From the NCBI GenBank assembly GCA_046050405.1, contig JBJOPY010000083.1:1-11757 (forward strand): DNA of 11,757 nt, written 5' to 3'. Shown here piece after piece: positions 6,687 through 11,757 of the stretch (positions within the stretch are counted from its first letter, which is position 1; each line of letters opens with the position of its first letter). The notes beneath the pieces were generated by a model. It did no database searches and had not been told where the DNA came from. It saw only the letters and a list, made by a program, of their open reading frames with translations. The stretch comes from JADKCL01 sp046050405 (GTDB taxonomy: Bacteria > Bacteroidota > Bacteroidia > J057 > JADKCL01). Made by a program: the position numbers and the translations under genes.

Positions 6687-6694
6687 TCCCTTTG
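6687..6694 (+). promoter_or_regulatory. Second, near-consensus promoter box 3 nt before the start codon
   Basis: TCCCTTTG differs from TAnnTTTG at one position and is followed by CGA and then the ATG at 6698. The TTTG at 6661-6664 lies 22 nt upstream and could act as its -33 element. If used, it would give a leaderless mRNA, as proposed for the genes at 3082 and 7881. Confidence 0.35.
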
Positions 6695-6697
6695 CGA

Positions 6698-7699
6698 ATG
6701 ATCAAGGCCGTAATTCCAGTGGCAGGCGTGGGCACCACGCTGAGGCCTCATACCCATACTCAACCCAAGCCGCTCATTCCTGTGGCCGGGAAGCCTATCC
6801 TCGGACATATCATCGAAAATTTGATGGCTGCGGGCATCCATGATTTCGTCTTCGTGATAGGATACCTCGGTGAGAAAATAGAGGAATTCGTTCGCAGCAG
6901 ATACTTGGGGCGCATCAAGATGGAATTTGTGTTGCAATCACCACGGGAAGGTACGGGGCATGCGATATGGGTGGCAAGAAAAGCGTTCGAGGGATCGGAA
7001 GAGATTCTGATCGTGTTGGGGGATACCATTTTCGACGTTGACCTTGAAGCTGTGATGCGTGAACCGGACAGCACCGTCGGTGTGCAAGTGGTGGATGACC
7101 CCCGCAAATTCGGGGTCGCAACGCTGAATGAAAACGGTTATGTCATGAGTGTCATTGAGAAGCCGCGTATTCCCAAAAGCAACCTGGCGCTTGTGGGCCT
7201 GTATCGCATCAAAGAAGTACCCGCACTGGTCAGCTCACTCGAATACCTGATCAGCAATCAGCAGACCGGGGACCGCAATGAGTACCATCTCACCGATGCG
7301 ATCATGCGCATGATCAGGGCGGGAGTCAGGATTCGGACGCACATGGTGGAAAACTGGTTTGACTGCGGGCAGAAAGAGAGCCTGCTGGAGACCAACCGCA
7401 TCCTGCTGGAGCGTATCGTGGACCTCCCCGAGTATCATTATCCGGACTGCGTCATTCTCCACCCGGTTCACATCTCCGAAAATTGCATCATTCAAGGCAG
7501 CATTATCGGCCCTAATGTGGCCATTGCTGAGAATTCCGTGATCCGCAACTCAATTGTCAAGAACTCCATCTTGGGTGCTTATTCCCAGCTGGACTCCATC
7601 GTTCTATATGGCTCGGTGATCGGAAACGACGCTTCGCTCCGTGGCAAAAGCAATAGCGTGAACATCGGAGACAATACCGAAATTGACTTCAATTCTTGA
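6698..7699 (+). CDS. Sugar-1-phosphate nucleotidyltransferase, RmlA-like, with left-handed beta-helix tail
   Basis: The 333-residue enzyme transfers a nucleotidyl group from an NTP to a sugar 1-phosphate, making activated sugars for envelope glycans. Residues 1-235 are the Rossmann-like catalytic domain: A-G-V-G-T-T-L-R-P (9-17), P-K-P-L-I-P-V-A-G-K-P (23-33, with the phosphate-contacting K24), metal-binding D109 in V-L-G-D-T, V-I-E-K-P (152-156) and W-F-D-C-G (220-224). Residues 250-325 contain isoleucine-rich hexapeptide repeats typical of a left-handed beta-helix. The usual Arg or Lys in the GTR/K-L turn is Thr13. An ATG at 6524 would add 58 residues before the nucleotide loop, so the ATG at 6698 was chosen, since the family begins two or three residues before the first strand. 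The exact sugar and nucleotide are not determined. Confidence 0.92.
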   Translation: MIKAVIPVAGVGTTLRPHTHTQPKPLIPVAGKPILGHIIENLMAAGIHDFVFVIGYLGEKIEEFVRSRYLGRIKMEFVLQSPREGTGHAIWVARKAFEGSEEILIVLGDTIFDVDLEAVMREPDSTVGVQVVDDPRKFGVATLNENGYVMSVIEKPRIPKSNLALVGLYRIKEVPALVSSLEYLISNQQTGDRNEYHLTDAIMRMIRAGVRIRTHMVENWFDCGQKESLLETNRILLERIVDLPEYHYPDCVILHPVHISENCIIQGSIIGPNVAIAENSVIRNSIVKNSILGAYSQLDSIVLYGSVIGNDASLRGKSNSVNIGDNTEIDFNS

Positions 7700-7868
7700 A
7701 TCTGGAAAGAGCTTCCGTCCCTACCGCAACCCTGCCACCGAAGATTGCACAGGGAGCATCCCTCCGTCTTGGCAAGTTCGAACCTCGATTGCTCTCCCGA
7801 TACCCTGTCGTTCAGCCTGGTGCCCAGCACAGGACGTATTGTCCCGGCAGGGGTTAAGATCGATACGC

Positions 7869-7876
7869 TAGATTTG
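7869..7876 (+). promoter_or_regulatory. Bacteroidota -7 promoter box, leaderless geometry
   Basis: TAGATTTG matches TAnnTTTG exactly, is followed by C, and ends 4 nt before the ATG at 7881, the same distance as at 3070-3077. Transcription is expected to start at about the first codon. No -33 TTTG is seen at a good distance; the nearest TTG (7839-7841) is 27 nt upstream. Confidence 0.6.
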
Positions 7877-7880
7877 CGTC

Positions 7881-8852
7881 ATGGAGAACCTTCCTTTTAT
7901 CAACAACACGGTTACGGGGCTGTTTGGCATCCAATTCCCGATCATCCAGGCCGGGATGGTGTGGTGTGCGGGATGGGAACTTGCCGCTGCTGTGTCCAAT
8001 GCTGGAGGCTTGGGACTGATCGGGGCGGGAAGCATGGATGCTGCGGTTCTGCGCCTGCACATTCGCAAGTGCAAGGCTGCCACGGATCGTCCCTTTGGCG
8101 TGAACATCCCCCTTCTATCCCGTGAGGTCGAGCGACTCCTGCAGGTGGTGGTGGAAGAGCAGGTCAAGATCGTTTTCAGTTCCGCCGGCAACCCGAATAC
8201 CTGGACGCGAACCTTGCAGGCGGAGGGGATCAAGGTCGCACATGTCGTCTCTAGCGTACGCTTTGCTTACAAAGCCGCTGAAGCGGGTGTGGATGCGGTG
8301 GTTGCAGAGGGTTTCGAAGCAGGAGGGCACAATGGACGGGAAGAAATCACCACGCTATGTCTGATTCCGCAAATTCGTGCGGCGATTGACCTCCCAGTCT
8401 TAGCAGCCGGTGGTATCGCCTCGGGTGCAGCCATGCTCGCATGTATGACGCTCGGAGCCGATGGTGTCCAGATCGGGACACGATTCGTCGCCTCCGATGA
8501 GTCAAGCGCACACCCTGCTTTCAAGCAGCGTGTCGTTTCCCTGCCCAGTGACGGAACCATGCTCGCACTGAAAGCCCTGACACCGACACGGCTGATCAAA
8601 AACAAATTCTACGAGGAAATCCTACGGATGGAGGAGAATGGCGCCTCTCGGGAAGAACTCGCTTCCCACCTGGGCCATGGCCGATCCCGCAAGGGGATGT
8701 TTGAGGGAGAACTCGAGGAAGGAGAGCTGGAAATCGGCCAAATCAGCGGCGCTGTAAGGGAAATCTTGCCCGCAAGGGAGATTGTGGCGTCCATCCTTTC
8801 GGAATACAAGCAGGCAAAGCTGGAAATCTTAAATCCCATCGGGCGTTTCTAA
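7881..8852 (+). CDS. FMN-dependent nitronate monooxygenase / FabK-like enoyl-ACP reductase
   Basis: The 323-residue protein is a TIM-barrel flavoprotein of the 2-nitropropane dioxygenase/FabK family. It shows Q-A-G-M (23-26), S-N-A-G-G-L-G-L-I-G-A-G (39-50), the active-site H150 in E-A-G-G-H-N-G (146-152), the FMN phosphate loop L-A-A-G-G-I-A-S-G (174-182) and V-Q-I-G-T-R-F (196-202). It ends with G-Q-I-S-G-A-V (286-292), as in both subfamilies. Nitronate monooxygenases oxidise nitronates such as propionate 3-nitronate, while FabK reduces trans-2-enoyl-ACP in fatty acid synthesis. The E-G-x-E-A-G-G-H-x-G block fits FabK and FabK-like nitronate monooxygenases alike, so the reaction is left open. 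The ATG follows the promoter box at 7869-7876. The DUF952 gene starts 25 nt after the stop, so the two are probably co-transcribed. Confidence 0.88.
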   Translation: MENLPFINNTVTGLFGIQFPIIQAGMVWCAGWELAAAVSNAGGLGLIGAGSMDAAVLRLHIRKCKAATDRPFGVNIPLLSREVERLLQVVVEEQVKIVFSSAGNPNTWTRTLQAEGIKVAHVVSSVRFAYKAAEAGVDAVVAEGFEAGGHNGREEITTLCLIPQIRAAIDLPVLAAGGIASGAAMLACMTLGADGVQIGTRFVASDESSAHPAFKQRVVSLPSDGTMLALKALTPTRLIKNKFYEEILRMEENGASREELASHLGHGRSRKGMFEGELEEGELEIGQISGAVREILPAREIVASILSEYKQAKLEILNPIGRF

Positions 8853-8877
8853 GCAGTTTCAGGAACATTTGAACATT

Positions 8878-9225
8878 ATGACGGTGCACAAAGGCAGGAT
8901 TTTTCATCTGGTCACTCCTGAGCGATGGCGCAAGGTACTGATCGAAGGGCACTATCGGCCAGATTCGCTTCGGTCGGATAGGTTCATCCATTGCTCCACA
9001 TGGGAGCAGTTGATAGAAAGCGCAGAACTGCATTTTCCGAATCACGATGAATTGATTGCGCTATGTATCTTGGAAAAGAGGGCGAAAAAGCACTTGGTTT
9101 GGGAGAAAGGCAGGAATGATCAGTTATTTCCCCATCTTTACGGCGAGTTTCCTTTTGATGCCGTGGAAGCGACCAAGCTTCTGGTCAGGAATCCTGAAGG
9201 TAAGTTTGAACTGGCAAGTGAATGA
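8878..9225 (+). CDS. DUF952 family protein
   Basis: This 115-residue protein matches the DUF952 pattern: an N-terminal I-F-H-L-V-T-P-E-R-W (8-17), F-I-H-C-S-T (36-41), V-W-E-K-G (74-78) and F-P-H-L-Y-G-E-F (84-91). The biochemical role of this small cytosolic family is not established; the invariant His, Cys and Glu residues suggest a small active or ligand site. A TTG at 8869 would add three residues. I prefer the ATG at 8878, because AACATTTG at 8864-8871 resembles the promoter box 6 nt before it. The gene follows the FabK-like gene by 25 nt and overlaps the OsmC gene by 4 nt (ATGA), so translational coupling with OsmC is likely. Family call is confident; function is not. Confidence 0.85.
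   Translation: MTVHKGRIFHLVTPERWRKVLIEGHYRPDSLRSDRFIHCSTWEQLIESAELHFPNHDELIALCILEKRAKKHLVWEKGRNDQLFPHLYGEFPFDAVEATKLLVRNPEGKFELASE
9201..9208 (+). promoter_or_regulatory. Internal promoter box for the OsmC gene
   Basis: TAAGTTTG is an exact TAnnTTTG match within the last codons of the DUF952 gene, 13 nt before the OsmC ATG at 9222. Transcription from it would start about 5-9 nt before that ATG. This would let OsmC be expressed separately from the upstream genes. The bases also encode protein, so a chance match is possible. Confidence 0.4.
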
Positions 9226-9644
9226 GCACACATCAAATACAAGTGGATTGGCAAGCATCCGGGCATTTGTTCAAGGGTTTCAATCCGCAGGGTCCGACTG
9301 TTGAAATGGATGGTGACAGTAAGCAGGGAACAAGTCCGATGATCCTGCTCCTGCATGCCGAGGCTGGCTGTACCGGCATGGATGTGGTATCGCTATTAGA
9401 GAAAATGCGGCAACCGATCACCGGCCTCAGGCTGGAGGTCACAGGAGAGAAGTCCGAGGGCGAATACCCAAGAATCTGGGAGAGAATCCATGTCAAATAC
9501 ATCATCTCGGGAGATGTCGAGCCTGATAAGGCAGCTACGGCGGTGAGACTTTCGATGGAAAAATACTGCTCGGTATCTGCCATGCTGGCCAAGACAGCAA
9601 AAGTCACGCATGAGATTCAACTGCTGGATTCGATGAACCGGTGA
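9222..9644 (+). CDS. OsmC/Ohr-family thiol peroxidase
   Basis: The 140-residue protein belongs to the OsmC family, small dimeric cytosolic peroxidases that reduce organic hydroperoxides through a pair of cysteines. The peroxidatic Cys is C50 in H-A-E-A-G-C-T-G-M-D-V-V, and the resolving Cys is C116 in E-K-Y-C-S-V-S-A-M-L. The segments S-P-M-I-L-L-L (38-44) and I-T-G-L-R-L-E-V-T-G-E (66-76) also match the family core. Length is typical of the YhfA-like OsmC branch. Its ATG overlaps the TGA of the DUF952 gene, and an internal promoter box lies 13 nt upstream. The neighbouring flavoenzyme and this peroxidase could share a detoxification role, but that is inference. Confidence 0.92.
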   Translation: MSTHQIQVDWQASGHLFKGFNPQGPTVEMDGDSKQGTSPMILLLHAEAGCTGMDVVSLLEKMRQPITGLRLEVTGEKSEGEYPRIWERIHVKYIISGDVEPDKAATAVRLSMEKYCSVSAMLAKTAKVTHEIQLLDSMNR

Positions 9645-9756
9645 ATCGATTTGCTCAATGGCATCGCGGCCATGGAGCCTGAGTGATTCCTGTGCACCAC
9701 ACTATGGAGCCGATTTGCAACCTGTGCCTCTCCTGTGGAGCGGAAAGGACGTGAAG

Positions 9757-9783
9757 CTGGGAAAAAACTGGCTTTTTCTCCAG
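9757..9783. terminator. Hairpin between convergent genes, possible bidirectional terminator
   Basis: CTGGGAAAAA at 9757-9766 pairs with TTTTTCTCCAG at 9773-9783, leaving one bulged T and a loop of about 6 nt. The A and T runs form the upper part of the stem, so no free T-tract follows on either strand. It lies 112 nt after the OsmC stop and 77 nt after the MscS stop, in the gap where both transcripts must end. Confidence 0.45.
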
Positions 9784-9828
9784 TAAAACCCCGAAGGAAT
9801 GCGCTCACATGATGACTCACGGAGGAGC

Positions 9829-9847
9829 CGAGGGTTCTTGAACCTCG
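9829..9847. terminator. Hairpin just past the MscS stop codon
   Basis: CGAGGGTTC-TT-GAACCTCG forms an 8-bp stem with one bulged G and a 2-nt loop, 13 nt beyond the MscS-family stop on the minus strand. It is stable but not followed by a T-run in either direction, so a role in 3'-end protection or termination is only suggested. Confidence 0.35.
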
Positions 9848-9860
9848 ATTCACAGCCTCT

Positions 9861-11621
9861 TCAGTGTCCTTCTTCCGAATCAGTCTCTGGGTGGGAGAGA
9901 GCCGTGCCCGATCGTCCCTTCTCGTGAAACCTGGTCCGTATGATCTCAGTGATTTGCCTACTCATGGCGGAAGAGATCGCCGAGGCATTGAATCCCTTGT
10001 CAACCATTGTCTCTTCACCCGAGGACATGGATGCCAGTTGAACACCCATTCTACTCGAAAGGTCTAAAATGGAAAGCAACAGCATTTGCCTCCCTTGCAA
10101 TTCATGGCTCCAAGACTGCGCCTCGAAGAATACATAGACTAGGATGTCCAGGGACTTTTCATTGATGGTGTCAAAATAGACTTCGTAACCGTCCTTTCGC
10201 GTGGATGGGTGGTTCCTAACCAACTCTCGCACGCCCTCCACGAACAATTCAATCATCTCTGGACGCGTGGCGCAATGTAGGCTTATCCGAGTGACGAATG
10301 GCCGATAAGCCCTGGCACCCATGTTGTTGACCGCCATGGAAGCAATGTTTCCATTGGGGATGGAGATCAGCGAGTTCCCAATGGAGCGAATCCTGGTAGA
10401 ACGAACGTTCACCTCCTCCACCACACCTTCACTCGACCCTATGACCACCCAATCCCCAATCCTGAAAGGACGATCCAAGAAGATGATCAGGGATCCGAAC
10501 AGATTCTTGATGGTGTCCTGTGCAGCTAGTGCTAGGGCAAGGGTTCCGAAAGCAACCCCGCCAATCAATGCAGTGATGTTCACGTTCAGCGCATCGAACA
10601 CATAGATCACCACCGCGATGACGACGATCGCCTTCAGCAAGTTCCGGGCAATCGGGACAAGCTGATCGTCAAGGGTGTCTTCTGTCATCGATGAACGGCG
10701 TTTAAAAAACGCCATGAGAAGGTTCACAACTTGCAGGAGGATCATCATTACGAACACTGGTATCATGATCCTGAATCCATTGACCACCCAAACGTTCAGT
10801 TCATTAGAGAACTGAAGGACAGGGTACACCTTTTGAAGCGCGAAAAACAGGACGAGAAGGCTGATGGGACGTGCAATTTTCGCAAGGAACTGCAATGCCT
10901 CGTCTTTCCGAATAAACCGAACGAGGATGGAGGCGAGTATCTCGCTGACCAGCCTGGTCAGCAGCTTGTGCAATACCAAGGTGAACAGGATGAATAGTAG
11001 AACTCCCAGGCATTGCCAGAGCTGAAGCCCGAGGAAATCATTTCGGGACCAAGCGGGCAGCCATTCCATCGTTCCGAAAGGATAGATGCGCGTATGCAAG
11101 CGTTCAATGGCTTGCACGGTCGTCCATGAATATACCCAGCCACGAGACTTCTTATAGAGAAAAATATCTGGCTCTGATCGGACGGGCACGAAGCGAGCAA
11201 GACCTGTAAGGCTATCCGTGTAGTTGGGATCACGGGGCAGCGCATCCACATCGATGACGTATCCCGCACCATCTAGGAACTGTTTCAGCTGGATGGCCTT
11301 TTCCTTAGCCGCCGTCCCCTTGGGATCCGGGATGTTCAATGTCATGGCAGCAGAATCGGGATGCAGATGCGCGCCTTCGAGAAAGTAGAGATGCGTGACC
11401 ACTGTCTCATAAGGAGAAGCCAGACTGAATCGATGGCGGCCAGTTTCCAGATAGTCCAATTCATAAAACTGCCCCTTCGCCGATGAAATGGCATCTCCCT
11501 GAGGAAGATATGCATCGGTGGGCAGCGAATCCTGGCCAAACACACTGGAATGGAGGGACAATGTGATGGGCATGAACAGCAATACTGCCGCTTTCATCCC
11601 GAATCGAAGGCTAGTGATCAT
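9861..11621 (-). CDS. MscS-family mechanosensitive channel with secreted N-terminal domain
   Basis: The 586-residue protein is about twice the size of E. coli MscS. It has a signal peptide (1-30, ending F-G-Q), a periplasmic domain of about 160 residues (31-190) with no family I recognise, then hydrophobic segments at roughly 196-219, 250-270, 280-306 and 328-346. The pore-lining helix follows (349-382), with A-L-I-G-G-V-A-F-G-T-L-A-L-A-L-A-A-Q-D and F-L-D-R-P-F-R-I-G-D-W at its end. The beta domain (about 390-440, I-P-N-G at 421-424) and the alpha/beta C-terminal domain (to about 530) match MscS. The last 55 residues are polar. Channels of this family open under membrane tension to release solutes on hypo-osmotic shock. 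The gene is monocistronic and convergent with OsmC. TAATTTG lies 5 nt before its ATG. Confidence 0.93.
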   Translation of the reverse strand: MITSLRFGMKAAVLLFMPITLSLHSSVFGQDSLPTDAYLPQGDAISSAKGQFYELDYLETGRHRFSLASPYETVVTHLYFLEGAHLHPDSAAMTLNIPDPKGTAAKEKAIQLKQFLDGAGYVIDVDALPRDPNYTDSLTGLARFVPVRSEPDIFLYKKSRGWVYSWTTVQAIERLHTRIYPFGTMEWLPAWSRNDFLGLQLWQCLGVLLFILFTLVLHKLLTRLVSEILASILVRFIRKDEALQFLAKIARPISLLVLFFALQKVYPVLQFSNELNVWVVNGFRIMIPVFVMMILLQVVNLLMAFFKRRSSMTEDTLDDQLVPIARNLLKAIVVIAVVIYVFDALNVNITALIGGVAFGTLALALAAQDTIKNLFGSLIIFLDRPFRIGDWVVIGSSEGVVEEVNVRSTRIRSIGNSLISIPNGNIASMAVNNMGARAYRPFVTRISLHCATRPEMIELFVEGVRELVRNHPSTRKDGYEVYFDTINEKSLDILVYVFFEAQSWSHELQGRQMLLLSILDLSSRMGVQLASMSSGEETMVDKGFNASAISSAMSRQITEIIRTRFHEKGRSGTALSHPETDSEEGH

Positions 11622-11626
11622 TCCAC

Positions 11627-11633
11627 CAAATTA
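11627..11633 (-). promoter_or_regulatory. Near-consensus promoter box in front of the MscS gene
   Basis: On the minus strand TAATTTG precedes the ATG (complement of 11619-11621) by 5 nt. It resembles TAnnTTTG with one spacer base missing. A TTG lies about 15 nt further upstream. If used, this mRNA too would be almost leaderless. The 136 bp between the gene and the window end hold nothing else I can support. Confidence 0.3.
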
Positions 11634-11757
11634 GGAAAAGGAAGCACTCAACGTCTCCAGGGGTACCCAGCAAACTGAAAATTCCATTCTCCATCGCACC
11701 GGGGCAAGCATTCACCATGAGGCAAATCATGTTCTCCGATCGAATTTTGCGTATTTT

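Larger units (their letters stand above)
6180..6697. other. 518-bp spacer between kinase and nucleotidyltransferase genes
   Basis: This spacer holds the small hairpin at 6181-6195, a possible 59-codon minus-strand gene (6342-6521), a short inverted repeat AGAGG-GAT-CCTCT at 6402-6414, and the promoter elements of the downstream gene (6634-6694). The nucleotidyltransferase frame stays open upstream to an ATG at 6524, but the extra 58 codons have no homology to the family. No tRNA-like fold or longer repeat was found. Confidence 0.6.

Noticed and set aside
6524..6697. An N-terminal extension of 58 residues on the nucleotidyltransferase
   Set aside because: The family starts two or three residues before the first beta strand and the nucleotide loop; the extension has no family similarity and spans the promoter boxes, so it is probably a chance open frame.
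7771..7800. A tRNA T-arm-like GTTCGAA in the gap before the FabK-like gene
   Set aside because: The flanking bases do not form the T stem, and no acceptor, D or anticodon arm can be built around it.
11717..11757. Start of a divergent plus-strand gene at the window edge (ATG at 11717)
   Set aside because: Only 13 codons are visible, with no promoter or ribosome site in front; too little to support a call.
1..11757. Mobile element, prophage, CRISPR or defence system
   Set aside because: I saw no transposase, integrase, terminal inverted repeats, spaced direct repeats or known defence domains; every well-supported gene except the secreted protein belongs to a recognisable family, most of them chromosomal housekeeping types.

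Overview
The window looks like a chromosomal stretch of a Gram-negative member of the Bacteroidota, probably one with a GC content above 50% (a Saprospiria-like lineage would fit, but the genus cannot be read from the sequence). Three things point there: the surE-lpxB neighbour pair, an AQ-type signal peptide cleavage site, and copies of the Bacteroidota housekeeping promoter element TAnnTTTG just in front of several genes. The content is mainly housekeeping and envelope metabolism. I see no insertion sequence, phage gene, CRISPR array, rRNA or tRNA.

Layout: (1) the last codons of surE overlap lpxB (lipid A disaccharide synthase). (2) A non-phosphorylating aldehyde dehydrogenase converges on lpxB from the minus strand. 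(3) After a 435-bp stretch without a convincing gene comes a three-gene plus-strand cluster: a TetR-fold protein with a poor recognition helix (COQ9-like in architecture), a secreted coiled-coil/low-complexity protein of unknown function, and an ABC1/UbiB/COQ8-type atypical kinase. (4) A 518-bp spacer follows, which may hide a 59-codon minus-strand gene and carries the promoter of an RmlA-type sugar nucleotidyltransferase. (5) A FabK/nitronate monooxygenase-type flavoprotein, a DUF952 protein and an OsmC-family peroxidase follow on the plus strand, the last two overlapping by 4 bp. (6) A large MscS-family mechanosensitive channel with a secreted N-terminal domain converges on OsmC from the minus strand, with hairpins in the 216-bp gap.

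Two observations deserve most attention. The first is the TetR-fold/secreted protein/UbiB-kinase cluster, which pairs a COQ9-like protein with a COQ8-like kinase in a lineage that normally makes menaquinone rather than ubiquinone; the kinase has KIAQ where the family signature is KxGQ. The second is promoter geometry. A manual scan found five exact TAnnTTTG copies on the plus strand and none on the minus strand. Four of the five lie within 33 bp of a predicted start codon, and two end exactly 4 nt before the ATG, so these genes would give leaderless or nearly leaderless mRNAs.
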